Source of the DNA: an uncultured Lachnospiraceae bacterium
Lineage (GTDB): Bacteria > Bacillota > Clostridia > Lachnospirales > Lachnospiraceae
Reading direction: 5' to 3'
NCBI GenBank assembly: GCA_900539715.1
Contig: UQDA01000010.1
Span: 1 to 64,000 of the forward strand
DNA length: 64,000 nt
Shown here: positions 35,535-43,943 of the stretch, piece after piece
Position numbering within the stretch: position 1 is the stretch's first letter
How the letters are laid out: every line of letters starts with the position of its first letter
The notes under the pieces: generated by a model
What the model saw: the letters and a program-made list of their open reading frames with translations, nothing else
Told to the model about the DNA's origin: nothing
Databases searched by the model: none
Program-made: the position numbers and the translations under genes

Positions 35535-36434
35535 ATGACACAGCCCATTCATTACGAAGAAAAACACTTTATTATTGTGAATGATATTTCCAATTACATA
35601 TTTTATTTCTTTGACTATGACAGCCGTTCCTATCAAAAAAACATGGAATTCGAGCATTTTCATTCCTACTACGAAATCCATGTTCTTCTCAGCCCGGATG
35701 CAATCCATTTTATCAAAGGTATTCCCTATCATATTCAGGCAGGGGATTTTGTTTTGCTGCCGCCGTCTTTGCTCCACAAGACCTGTTATCCCGAAGGCGA
35801 GCCGTCCAAACGGCTTATCATCACGTTCATGTATCGCGATGACGGTTATGGTTTTCCGGACGCATTCCATGAAATGCTCTCGCCGTTTCAGACCCAGCTT
35901 CCGATCTACCGCTTTCCGCAGCAGCAGCAAAACCGTTTAAACAGTCTTATCAACCGAATCATGGAGATTTCACAGGACGCGGGAACACAGGAGCTTACAG
36001 GAACCCATGAGCTCATCCTGCACAGTATTTTCACAGAATTTTTGTATACCTTGAGCCGCTTCCAAAATGACAATCTGTATGAACGTGAACATACCGAAGA
36101 CCCCGTGGCGGAACGTATCTATGCGGTTTCCAACTTCATCCACCTGCACTATGCAGAAGATTTGTCGCTGGAAGACCTTGCCCGTGAAAATTTTATGAGT
36201 CCCTACTATCTGTCCCATCAGTTTAAACGGATTACCGGTTACACAATCACGCACTATATCCATCTGGTACGTATCCGTAACTGCCAGTATCTGCTTACCA
36301 ATACACGTCGGAAAATCACAGAAATCGCCGCAGACTGCGGTTTTTCCAGTTTTTCACAGTTCAACCGGATATTCCGGCGTCTATGCGGCGAATCTCCCTC
36401 TGAATACCGCAAAAATCATCAATTTATGCTGTGA
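35535..36434 (+). CDS. AraC-family transcriptional regulator
   Basis: The 299-residue protein has an N-terminal cupin (FEHFHSYYEIHVLL, AGDFVLLPPSLLHKT) and two C-terminal HTH motifs (LSLEDLARENFMSPYYLSHQFK; KITEIAADCGFSSFSQFNRIFR). Divergent from the HAD-GH105/GH38 genes and convergent with the heparinase-like gene (11-bp overlap of ends), so it is the likely local activator. AGGCAGG-type site before the ATG. Confidence 0.9.
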   Translation: MTQPIHYEEKHFIIVNDISNYIFYFFDYDSRSYQKNMEFEHFHSYYEIHVLLSPDAIHFIKGIPYHIQAGDFVLLPPSLLHKTCYPEGEPSKRLIITFMYRDDGYGFPDAFHEMLSPFQTQLPIYRFPQQQQNRLNSLINRIMEISQDAGTQELTGTHELILHSIFTEFLYTLSRFQNDNLYEREHTEDPVAERIYAVSNFIHLHYAEDLSLEDLARENFMSPYYLSHQFKRITGYTITHYIHLVRIRNCQYLLTNTRRKITEIAADCGFSSFSQFNRIFRRLCGESPSEYRKNHQFML

Positions 36435-38061
36435 TGTTCCGAATCGTAAAGGTATGATCCCATTCCGTATAATCCGTATAATACAGCGTAAAGCAGTTCG
36501 GGTCGGCAGCCTCGCTGCCGAACAGCCCGTCTATGTAAGAATGTGCGCCAAATCCCGGTCCAACCTCTACTGCGTTGTCCTTGTCTGTAAACAGCGTCAT
36601 ACCATCCTTTGATAAAATTCGTCTTCCTTTCATATCCTGCACACAGAAATGCTCATTATCCGCTTTCTGTGCGCCCAAAACAGATACCTCCACTCTAAAC
36701 GGCGCATATTCTACTCCTCTGATCCTTGAAGATATCTCTATACCGTCCGCTATTTCTTTCACGCGTACCTCAATTGTCAGATCCGGTCCCATCTTCTTTT
36801 CCCGCTTGGTATGATCCATTTTCCACCAGTCACTTGTCTCCGGCTTTTCTTTAAACGGCAGATAATACCAGCCGCGCATCGTCTGGGTCAGAACGAAACC
36901 ATCCTCTGTTTCTTCCAGCGTTTCCGGCTTAAACGCCCGATGTTCGCAAAATGCACCCGCAATTTTTACTCCCACATCAATGGATGGATTGCTGAAATAC
37001 AGGAAATTGCTTTTTCCCTTCATTAACGTATATGTCGTATCGCCTTTTCCAATCCTCGCAATTCCTGAATCCCTGTAAAGCTTCTTATAATCTTTTTTAA
37101 CGAAAACCTCGTCGTACTCTTCTTCAATAAACTCTGTCCGGTTCATAAAGTGCCATAAAATATCCGGATAGGAAAGACCATTTTCCTCTGTCAGGTCAAA
37201 CAGGTAATTTGCAAATCCCAGAAATTCCGGAATGTTTTTATCCCGCCCCAGCAGCAGATAATCCCAGTAATAATTTTTGGGGATAATACGCTTCCCGTTA
37301 TCCTGTCTTGTGGAGTTTGAGGTAAATACCGTGCCGTCCGGCTCCATATAAGTGAGCATCATATAAAGATTACGCACCGCGCAATCCTCGTAAGAAGAGT
37401 CGCCCGTATATTTCGCAATCGTAAGCATTGCCTCATTGTTGATCCGGTTATAGCCGCCCGCAGAACGCTCTGCATACTCACCATCCTCATTGCAATCGCT
37501 GCCTTCCCTCAAATACACTTTTGCAGCCTCTGCCAACTCAGAACTCCCAAAAAAATCCGCACATTCTAACAGATTCGATGCAATCGCCCAACGATGATTC
37601 GGCGTATGAAATCCTCCTTGTAAAAGTCCCTCCGCCGCCCTTCTTACAATATTATACAGCTTTTGATAAATCCTCTCCTGATTTTCATCTCTTTCATGGT
37701 CATGTAGCCAATGGAGACAGGGCAGCGTCCTCTTGACAATAAACGCCGTATCCGGCGCGGAATGAAAATTACATACCGTGAAATCAAATAATCCATCTGC
37801 ATTCTGAACCCGTTCCACAAAGTTAAGGCCCAGAAGAATACGCTCCGCTACTTTTCGGTCTTTGTAATAATTGCAGTCAGCATTGCTATATGATGCAATC
37901 ATTGTTGTCAACCGATAAACCGTATATTTTGCCTGCAAAAGATCCGTTTCATCCGGAAAGCCCCCGTAAAACGGACTTTTTTCATCCATAATCTGCGTCC
38001 GCAGACATTTTTTCACTCGTCTGTCCGTTCCCTGTACAATCTTTTCATAATGCTTTCTCAT
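36424..38061 (-). CDS. Heparinase II/III-like polysaccharide-active enzyme
   Basis: The 545-residue protein has no signal peptide. The N-terminal ~330 residues look like an (alpha/alpha)6 toroid (CRxxF-like NFHSAPDTAF, FHTPNHRWAIASNLL, RSAGGYNRINNEAML with Tyr/Asn/His). A C-terminal beta-sandwich follows (SNFLYFSNPSIDVGVKIAG onward). The layout fits uronate lyases of the heparinase II/III class. Exact family and substrate are not clear. AGGAGAATC site before the ATG. Placement beside GH105 and GH38 supports a role in acidic or mannose-containing glycans. Confidence 0.6.
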   Translation of the reverse strand: MRKHYEKIVQGTDRRVKKCLRTQIMDEKSPFYGGFPDETDLLQAKYTVYRLTTMIASYSNADCNYYKDRKVAERILLGLNFVERVQNADGLFDFTVCNFHSAPDTAFIVKRTLPCLHWLHDHERDENQERIYQKLYNIVRRAAEGLLQGGFHTPNHRWAIASNLLECADFFGSSELAEAAKVYLREGSDCNEDGEYAERSAGGYNRINNEAMLTIAKYTGDSSYEDCAVRNLYMMLTYMEPDGTVFTSNSTRQDNGKRIIPKNYYWDYLLLGRDKNIPEFLGFANYLFDLTEENGLSYPDILWHFMNRTEFIEEEYDEVFVKKDYKKLYRDSGIARIGKGDTTYTLMKGKSNFLYFSNPSIDVGVKIAGAFCEHRAFKPETLEETEDGFVLTQTMRGWYYLPFKEKPETSDWWKMDHTKREKKMGPDLTIEVRVKEIADGIEISSRIRGVEYAPFRVEVSVLGAQKADNEHFCVQDMKGRRILSKDGMTLFTDKDNAVEVGPGFGAHSYIDGLFGSEAADPNCFTLYYTDYTEWDHTFTIRNITA

Positions 38062-38351
38062 AATGATTCTCCTCTCCAGTGCATTTGTCCAAAAGAAAAA
38101 ATCTAATTTTCTACAACTCTATTTCCGCTGTAATATATATTTGCCTTCATCAACAGCCTTTGACTGCAGTATATCGAATTCTATCCGCTCCGGCTATGTA
38201 TTAATTGTCCTATCAACTTCCGGAAGCTTGCATTTTTTGCTTTTCTTTATATGTTCTCCCCATCTTCTGCAAAACTCCTTGCTGTCTTTCATCTTTTGGT
38301 TTAAAATAAATACAAATTCTAAAAATTGTTTTTATTTTTTAAGGAGGCATC

Positions 38352-38978
38352 ATGCCGAAAGCAGCTTATTCCGAAGAAGACCGCATCAGAATCCGGTCCG
38401 CCCTGATATGTACCGCTCTGGAGCTGATGGCAAAGCAGGGTATCCAGCACACTACCGTAGAACAGATATATAAGACCGTAGGGATTTCCAGAACGTTCTT
38501 TTATTCCTTTTTCCCGGCAAAAGAAGACATCATCGTGGAAGCCCTCTACCTTCAGCAGCCCAGGCTCATCGAATACGCCCGCCGCCTGATATCCCAGCCC
38601 GGACTTGACTGGCGCGATGCCGTCCGGCAGTTCCTTCATTCCTGCTGCTACGGTGAAAAGCACGGCATCGCTGTTTTGACTATCGAAGAACAGCAGCATC
38701 TCTTCCGTCGGCTTTCGCCTGAAAATTACAATATATTCCGTCAGAGACAGCTCCGGCTCTTCGGACAGATATTAGAATGCTTCGGTGTCCGGGCGGATGA
38801 GGACACAGTCGGCATCTTTACCAATCTGTGCCTCACTGTAATGATAGTCCGCAGAGCCATTCCCGACGCGCTCCCGCTGTTTGTTCCGAAAGCGGCAGAC
38901 GAAACGATCGCCTTCCATATCAACTCCATCGTTGACTGGCTGGACAGCATAAGAACTCCGGGTATTTTGCCCGAGTAA
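38352..38978 (+). CDS. TetR-family transcriptional regulator
   Basis: The 208-residue protein has the N-terminal HTH in GIQHTTVEQIYKTVGISRTF and FYSFFPAKEDIIVEAL, and a helical ligand-binding rest. It is likely an autorepressor and may regulate the next gene, 23 bp downstream. GGAGG site before the ATG. Its 290-bp upstream region (38062-38351) holds no supportable element beyond AT-rich promoter-like sequence. Confidence 0.9.
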   Translation: MPKAAYSEEDRIRIRSALICTALELMAKQGIQHTTVEQIYKTVGISRTFFYSFFPAKEDIIVEALYLQQPRLIEYARRLISQPGLDWRDAVRQFLHSCCYGEKHGIAVLTIEEQQHLFRRLSPENYNIFRQRQLRLFGQILECFGVRADEDTVGIFTNLCLTVMIVRRAIPDALPLFVPKAADETIAFHINSIVDWLDSIRTPGILPE

Positions 38979-39001
38979 TATAAAAAGAGGAGGAAACTAT
39001 C

Positions 39002-39487
39002 ATGGGATTTCTCAGTAAACTTTTCAAAGGGCCGGAAGTCGATACGGCAAAGAGCAATGCGAACGCAAAAAAGATGCGTGAGCTTTTTAACCAGTCTGTC
39101 GAAAACGGTGACCGCTATCGCCTTATCTTCGGTTATACCGAAGATGTGAGCCGCTTCAACTATGGCTTTGTCCACGGAAGCAAAACAAAAATAGGCAACC
39201 TTATCGTCGGATGGGATGCTTCTGCAGACACGATTGTCGTACTGCCTACAGTTCCCGATCTTTCCGGCTGCGGTGAGCCTGTCTGCTACCGCCGTTCTGA
39301 AATCCTGAAAGCATACCGGAACAAATATCCGACGGATGCCTTTATCATTTATCCCGACAAAAAGGGCTATATCGGTATCAATGCCTATGACTGGCTGGAC
39401 GATGAAAAGCTTTATGTCTATGTATCGCAGGAAGAAGAGCTTGCTGCTTTTACCGATTACTTTATGAATCATTTTGCGACAAAATAA
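39002..39487 (+). CDS. Unknown small cytosolic protein downstream of TetR
   Basis: The 161-residue soluble protein begins MGFLSKLFKGPE, an amphipathic start also used as a membrane touch point by other proteins. The rest alternates short beta strands (YRLIFGYTEDVSRFNYG, NLIVGWDASADTIVVLP, AYDWLDDEKLYVYVSQ). I do not recognise a family. AGGAGGAAA site. Likely co-transcribed with the TetR gene. Confidence 0.75.
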   Translation: MGFLSKLFKGPEVDTAKSNANAKKMRELFNQSVENGDRYRLIFGYTEDVSRFNYGFVHGSKTKIGNLIVGWDASADTIVVLPTVPDLSGCGEPVCYRRSEILKAYRNKYPTDAFIIYPDKKGYIGINAYDWLDDEKLYVYVSQEEELAAFTDYFMNHFATK

Positions 39488-39615
39488 ATGTTTTCCCGCA
39501 AACCGCCACACCCTTCTGCAGAGTCCGGCACAGCCCCTATCCGGCAAAATACACTTCCTGACTGTGCAGAGGGGGGCTAGACGGTTATGACTTTCAAAGT
39601 TTTTTGATAAAACCA

Positions 39616-39644
39616 TTGACTTTTCCTATAAAATCCGGTATTAT
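39616..39644 (+). promoter_or_regulatory. Promoter of tRNA-Pro
   Basis: TTGACT (39616-39621), a 17-base spacer and TATTAT (39639-39644), 20 bases before the mature 5' end. Confidence 0.7.
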
Positions 39645-39663
39645 AATAAAGCTGACAAGCAAT

Positions 39664-39737
39664 CGAAGCGTGGCTCAGTTTGGTAGAGCGCTGCGTTCGG
39701 GACGCAGAGGTCGCGTGTTCGAATCACGTCGCTTCGA
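39664..39737 (+). tRNA. tRNA-Pro (anticodon CGG)
   Basis: Cloverleaf of 74 bases: acceptor CGAAGCG / CGCTTCG with discriminator A, a D arm (GCTC...GAGC), anticodon stem CTGCG / CGCAG with loop TTCGGGA giving CGG, and a T arm (GCGTG TTCGAAT CACGT, with the usual end mismatch). CCA is not encoded. The 3' 42 bases were re-supplied by the integrated island and keep the tRNA intact. Confidence 0.95.
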
Positions 39738-39744
39738 CTAAAAG
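39696..39744 (+). repeat. attL: 49-bp direct repeat in the 3' part of tRNA-Pro
   Basis: The sequence from the anticodon loop (TTCGGGACGCAG) to GACTAAAAG is identical base for base with 53831-53879. It marks the left junction of the island; the integrated copy restores the tRNA. Confidence 0.95.
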
Positions 39745-39781
39745 AAAAGGTTGTAACCATAAGGGTTACAGCCTTTTTTTA
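39745..39781 (+). terminator. Island-supplied terminator after tRNA-Pro
   Basis: AAAAGGTTGTAACC-ATAA-GGGTTACAGCCTTTTTTT: 11-base stem with one G-T pair and a T tract, directly after attL. It replaces the native terminator that now lies beyond attR at 53875. Confidence 0.85.
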
Positions 39782-40287
39782 TATTCCTATCTACTGCCAA
39801 AAAATGGAACTTTAATACAATGTTAATACGATGCCTTGAAAAAGGTTGAATTTTAAGGCTTTCTAGTAATCTAACCACCATTTATTGACTATGAGCTATC
39901 GTTAAAAAGATAACTCAGTGTCATTTCACAAATGTTTTATTATTTTTATAAAAAATTTATATTTTATTAGGAGCATCTAATCCAGTGCAGTATCTGTCAT
40001 AAGATACTGCTTTTTTTATTTGCCAGCTTTGGAAACATCTTCATTACTTCTCATGGAATCAGCAAGCGTCCTGATTTCAGCCAATACGTTCCTAAAATAT
40101 ATATGTTACGTCCATAAGTGCTCAATAAAGAAAAAGGATGTAATTTGAACATGGCAAATAAAGTGTCAAATGTTCAGTCATCCTATTCTATTTCGACAGA
40201 TTTCATTATGAGAAGGAATGTCAAATATAGGTATGACTTAAATCGGCACAGTACTTTATTTGCTTTCACTTAACGGAGGTATCTGTT
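39782..40287. other. Non-coding left arm of the island with an orphan terminator
   Basis: AT-rich, no ORF worth calling. It contains a strong intrinsic terminator (39987-40017, GCAGTATCT / AGATACTGC plus seven T) with no gene before it, perhaps ending a small RNA or a lost gene. Near the recombinase gene there are repeated TGTCAAAT words (about 40165 and 40219), which could belong to a res-like site for the encoded serine recombinase. Confidence 0.45.
39987..40017 (+). terminator. Orphan intrinsic terminator in the island left arm
   Basis: Perfect 9-base stem GCAGTATCT / AGATACTGC, 6-base loop, then TTTTTTT. No coding gene ends upstream of it inside the island. Confidence 0.75.
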
Positions 40288-40875
40288 ATGAATGTAGCAT
40301 ACATCAGAGTAAGTACCGCAGAACAAAATCTGGAGCGGCAACGTGAAAACCTTGCTCCCTATAACATCGAGCGTTGGTTTGAGGAAAAGGTATCCGGAAA
40401 GGATACACACAGAGAACAGTTAAAACTTATGCTCGGATTTGTGCGTGAAGGCGATACAGTCTATGTAAATGACTTTTCTCGTCTGAGCAGGAGTGTCAGC
40501 GACCTTTTGAATCTCGTTTCTGCCCTATCTGCTAAGGGAGTCCGGCTCGTCAGCATCAAAGAGACTTTTGATACAAGCACACCGACAGGAAAACTCATGA
40601 TTACGCTCATAGGGGCAATCAATGAATTTGAACGCCAGAATATGCTGGAGCGTCAACGGGAAGGCATTGCGATTGCAAAGCGTGAGGGCAAATACAAGGG
40701 CAGAAAACCGCTTGAATTGGAAGGCTTTGAGGAATTATACCTTTTGTGGAAAAACGGCTCTATTTCGGCTGTTAAAGCGGCTGAGGCACTATCTATCTCA
40801 CGGGGGACATGGTACAACAAGGTCATAGCTTATGAGCGAAAACAAGAAACTGGCAAAGGAGGTTCAAAAGCCTAA
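40288..40875 (+). CDS. Small serine recombinase (resolvase/invertase family)
   Basis: The 195-residue protein has the catalytic Ser9 in AYIRVSTAEQN. The conserved VNDFSRLSRSVSDLL and TPTGKLMITLIGAINEFER blocks (the second with the E-helix end) follow. A C-terminal HTH lies in ISAVKAAEALSISRGTWYN. The size fits Tn3-type resolvases or DNA invertases. GGAGG site before the ATG. Its base composition resembles the host more than the cargo that follows. It could resolve multimers or invert a segment of the island; no invertible segment was clear. Confidence 0.92.
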   Translation: MNVAYIRVSTAEQNLERQRENLAPYNIERWFEEKVSGKDTHREQLKLMLGFVREGDTVYVNDFSRLSRSVSDLLNLVSALSAKGVRLVSIKETFDTSTPTGKLMITLIGAINEFERQNMLERQREGIAIAKREGKYKGRKPLELEGFEELYLLWKNGSISAVKAAEALSISRGTWYNKVIAYERKQETGKGGSKA

Positions 40876-41252
40876 ATGAGAGCTTACCCAAATTGTCAGT
40901 ATCTTTAGGTACTCTACTTTATCACTTATGATTATTTTATTTACATTATAATATTATCGTTTTATCGCTTTTTCCATATTGACGAATCTATGGTTTATGA
41001 AGTATTATATTTAATGTAGTAATGAACAACTGAAGTACAGGAAAATAACCTACTTTACTAAAAAAAGAAAAATAAAAATCCTATCTGCTTCACTTCTGTA
41101 ATTTCTGCTATAGCACATACGGAATTGTTCAATTATTATATATCCAAGCTTTCTAAAAAGCAGGGTATGCACCTTGACAAATCAATATTGTAGCCATGGT
41201 GTCAAATTTGTTCTATGCGGCATGCTATTATGTTTTTCCTGTCTCATAAACA

Positions 41253-41278
41253 AATTTCCAGATTTCCAGATTTTGAGC
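41253..41278 (+). repeat. Left copy of the 26-bp direct repeat flanking the inner cargo
   Basis: AATTTCCAGATTTCCAG followed by ATTTTGAGC, repeated at 46467-46493 with one extra T. The 5.2 kb between the two copies holds the AT-richest genes of the island. Confidence 0.75.
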
Positions 41279-41374
41279 CCATGTTTTTTAACAATTGGCG
41301 TTGAGACTCTCTCTCCACCCCTCTATGTTATGGCTCAGCATAGTTTATTTTAAATTTTTACATACATATATATA

Positions 41375-41405
41375 CTACATCTCTCCTTGGACGGGAGAGA
41401 TGTAG
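41375..41405. other. Perfect 12-bp hairpin in non-coding DNA
   Basis: CTACATCTCTCC-TTGGACG-GGAGAGATGTAG, flanked by ATATATATA on the left and GGGAAGTAA on the right. No T tract follows, so it is not a classic terminator. An oriT/nick-site hairpin, single-strand origin or recombination site are possible. Confidence 0.5.
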
Positions 41406-41617
41406 GGGAAGTAATTCTAATAAATGTATATGCACTACTACAGTACAATGTATTTCTGATATGATGCATATGGGTTGTTTGGTTATTACATATCAAAAAA
41501 TATGCAGACTGGTCAAAATGGAAAATAAACGTATCTGGGTTTATCTGGACATTCTAATCATTTCGGATACTTTGCAACCATTGCAGGTATACATAAAAAA
41601 AGAAAGGAGTTTCAAGT

Positions 41618-42625
41618 ATGAAACGAAAAGACACGGGAGGATTTTCAAAACCTACCTATTTAAAAATTTTAATCTGTGTGATTGGGATAGGGGGTGTAGT
41701 AGCGGTAGGAAGTTACCTAGTTTACAGGTCAAATACCATTGAGAACGCAACAGCTACTATCCCGATTGAAACAACAGCAGTAGAAACAGAGACACCCATA
41801 GACAATGAGGTCTTACGGATTGAATATGAGAATGAGGCTCGAGCAAAATGGGAGGAAAACATTGAGAACCTAGAGGGCGACAAAGAGGCGTTTGTTTTAG
41901 AATGGGTTGACCTTCGTATCAGTGGATTAGATGTAGATAGTACGTATGGGCGTTTATATGAGAAATACCAGAAAAAAATTAACTTAGGGATTACGTCTGA
42001 TGAAGCTTTAGCTGGTTTAGAGAACAATGGAAGTGACCTTGATGATGGTTCAGAACCAGTTGTAACGGAACAGCCTGAGACAGCAAATGCGGTATACACA
42101 GTAATCGCGATTGACCCTGTGAAGTTATATGCGACAGCGAATGTAAACATGAGGGACTTACCGGATGTAAGTGGAAACAAAATAGGTTCATTAAGTTACG
42201 GTGAGGAAGTAACAGCAACAGGGACAGTAAAAAAGTTTAATGGGATAGCGTGTTATTGGTTAGAGGTAAGGACATCGAAAGGTTTAACAGGTTTTGTAAA
42301 TGGTGGCTATCTTGTAGAGGAACGTCCCAACACCAACACCAGTCAGTCAGGTCAGTCAGGTAACAGTCAAACCAGTCAGACAGGTCAGACAGGTAACGGT
42401 CAGACAGACAACAGTAACAGTAGTTTAACAGACCAGACGAACACAGGAACAGCAACACAGACACCTCCAGTAAACACAACACCTCCAGTAAATAACAACA
42501 CAGGAGCAACAGACGGGGAAATGACACAGCAGGAAATTGATAATTTCTTCTCTGGAGCAACCGGTGGTTACAAAGAAGAAGTTGATACAACTGGAATTAC
42601 TCCTATCGGAGGGACTTGGCATTGA
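41618..42625 (+). CDS. Membrane-anchored SH3b-domain protein
   Basis: The 335-residue protein has a short basic start and one membrane segment (~residues 15-36). A charged stretch follows (to ~100), then a bacterial SH3 domain around residues 172-234 (NVNMRDLPDVSGNKIGSL, GLTGFVNGGYL). A Gln/Ser/Thr/Asn-rich low-complexity linker (~235-300) with repeated SQSGQ/SQTGQ words leads to a short conserved-looking tail. SH3b domains usually bind peptidoglycan, so it probably faces the cell wall. Strong AAAGGAG site. AT-rich codon use unlike the recombinase gene to its left. Confidence 0.75.
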   Translation: MKRKDTGGFSKPTYLKILICVIGIGGVVAVGSYLVYRSNTIENATATIPIETTAVETETPIDNEVLRIEYENEARAKWEENIENLEGDKEAFVLEWVDLRISGLDVDSTYGRLYEKYQKKINLGITSDEALAGLENNGSDLDDGSEPVVTEQPETANAVYTVIAIDPVKLYATANVNMRDLPDVSGNKIGSLSYGEEVTATGTVKKFNGIACYWLEVRTSKGLTGFVNGGYLVEERPNTNTSQSGQSGNSQTSQTGQTGNGQTDNSNSSLTDQTNTGTATQTPPVNTTPPVNNNTGATDGEMTQQEIDNFFSGATGGYKEEVDTTGITPIGGTWH

Positions 42626-42695
42626 GCCTTTTTTATTTACCCATAGTTAACGTAATATCGACATTTTTCAGTCTTAATAGCACACCATCAAGAAA

Positions 42696-42729
42696 TCCCA
42701 AGCTCTAGTTAGTTTAAAAGAGCTTGGGA
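42696..42729 (+). terminator. Hairpin after the SH3b gene
   Basis: TCCCAAGCTCT / AGAGCTTGGGA, perfect 11-base arms with a 12-base loop, 70 bp beyond the SH3b stop and before the promoter of the three-gene unit. The trailing T run is weak. Confidence 0.6.
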
Positions 42730-42793
42730 CCTTACTTTAAAGATATAGGGTATATAAAATAAATAAAAAGAGTAACATAGAACAGTTTAGACG

Positions 42794-42802
42794 TGATATA
42801 AT
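42794..42802 (+). promoter_or_regulatory. Extended -10 promoter for the three-gene unit
   Basis: TGATATAAT (TGn + TATAAT) about 28 bases before the ATG at 42830. The -35 is not clear. Together with the terminator at 44925-44955 it makes the unit transcriptionally self-contained. Confidence 0.55.
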
Positions 42803-42829
42803 AAGCTTGGAAAGGAGGTTGACAATATA

Positions 42830-43924
42830 ATGGAGCATCGAATTAAAATAGTTAGCAAAGTGATTGACAAAAACAACAACGTTGTTTGGTACAATGACAG
42901 TAATGGAATACGATTCACACCGGATGAAATACAAAAAATTTCCAGTAATCAATATAGAAAAGGTAACAAATATACTGTAAACGCGTTGAGAGAAGTATAT
43001 AACTATAAAAATACTGTTCATATAATTGAAAACAAATCAAAGAATTTGGAAAGTGACCCAAGTATAAAAACATTAAAACTAATTGATAGTAGAATATACA
43101 TAATAACTGAGGATGCTAAGTCAGGTCGTGTATTTTACACAAGAATGATAGAGGCTCTTTTTCCGGATGTACAATTTGAGTTTAGAACTGCTGATGGTTT
43201 TGGGGGTATCAAGAATATTGTAAATGACATTCTAGCAAATGTAAATACCGAAGATATAGAACTGGTCGTTATAATGTATGACAACAAACAAGAAACCGCT
43301 AATGTAGCAGCTATGGCACACTTTGTTGTTAACGAACTGGAAACTGCGAATATAAAGGTAGCCACATTTAAGCCAGTTTCTGTGGAAGAAGTCATTTTAT
43401 CTAGTTGCGCACTTCCCTTTAATGGCTTTTATTATTCACATATAAGCAAGTATTTAACATCTGGGGTGCCTTATTACACCTACGATCCTAAACATAAGAG
43501 TTATAATGTAGGAAACAATACAGTAAAAAACCTGGAAGAGGCAATATTCAATGAGTTGAAAGGCGTAGGAAAAAATGGTGGATTATATGGTAGCGGATTT
43601 AAGTACGATAAGGGAAAAATTGGTTCTTGTTACTTTTGTCATTGTTGCAATCGCTATATCGGTTCAGAACCATATACAACACGCTGTGACTACCAGAAAA
43701 ATAAATCAAATACAGTAACCATAAAACAGGCTCTTGATATGGCAGGAGTAGACGCTTACGCTATGCAAAAGAGTTTACTCGGGTTGGTTCAAATATTATT
43801 AAGGTACTACCTTGGGATTGAAAAAAACAAAACAGTGTTTAACAGTTGGGACTTATCTAAAATTAGAGAAATATTAACTGTGAATATCCCTGATGAGCAC
43901 ACAAATTACGAAAATATAATTTAA
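42830..43924 (+). CDS. TOPRIM-like protein with zinc-finger cysteines (first gene of a three-gene unit)
   Basis: The 364-residue protein matches no family I can name. Residues ~85-155 read like a TOPRIM core: beta strand RIYIITEDAKS (Glu94-Asp95), GFGGIKNIV (123-131), then LVVIMYDN (Asp151). Residues 267-286 hold five cysteines (CYFCHCC, then Cys286), suggesting a zinc ribbon. The first ~80 residues form a small separate domain. Strong AAAGGAGG site, own promoter, 19 bp to the next gene. TOPRIM cores occur in primases, topoisomerases and OLD-type defence nucleases, so a nucleic-acid role is plausible but not shown. AT-rich codon use suggests transfer. Confidence 0.6.
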   Translation: MEHRIKIVSKVIDKNNNVVWYNDSNGIRFTPDEIQKISSNQYRKGNKYTVNALREVYNYKNTVHIIENKSKNLESDPSIKTLKLIDSRIYIITEDAKSGRVFYTRMIEALFPDVQFEFRTADGFGGIKNIVNDILANVNTEDIELVVIMYDNKQETANVAAMAHFVVNELETANIKVATFKPVSVEEVILSSCALPFNGFYYSHISKYLTSGVPYYTYDPKHKSYNVGNNTVKNLEEAIFNELKGVGKNGGLYGSGFKYDKGKIGSCYFCHCCNRYIGSEPYTTRCDYQKNKSNTVTIKQALDMAGVDAYAMQKSLLGLVQILLRYYLGIEKNKTVFNSWDLSKIREILTVNIPDEHTNYENII

Positions 43925-43943
43925 GGTTAAGGAGGTAACAGAC

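Larger units (their letters stand above)
40876..41617. other. Non-coding region with direct repeat and perfect hairpin
   Basis: A 740-bp AT-rich stretch after the recombinase gene. It holds the left copy of a 26-bp direct repeat (41253-41278) and a perfect hairpin (41375-41405). No ORF with a ribosome site and coding character was found, apart from short frames near 41460 that I reject. Confidence 0.5.

Noticed and set aside
41461..41742. 93-codon frame upstream of and overlapping the SH3b gene
   Set aside because: No ribosome site, and the end overlaps the well-supported SH3b gene in another frame.
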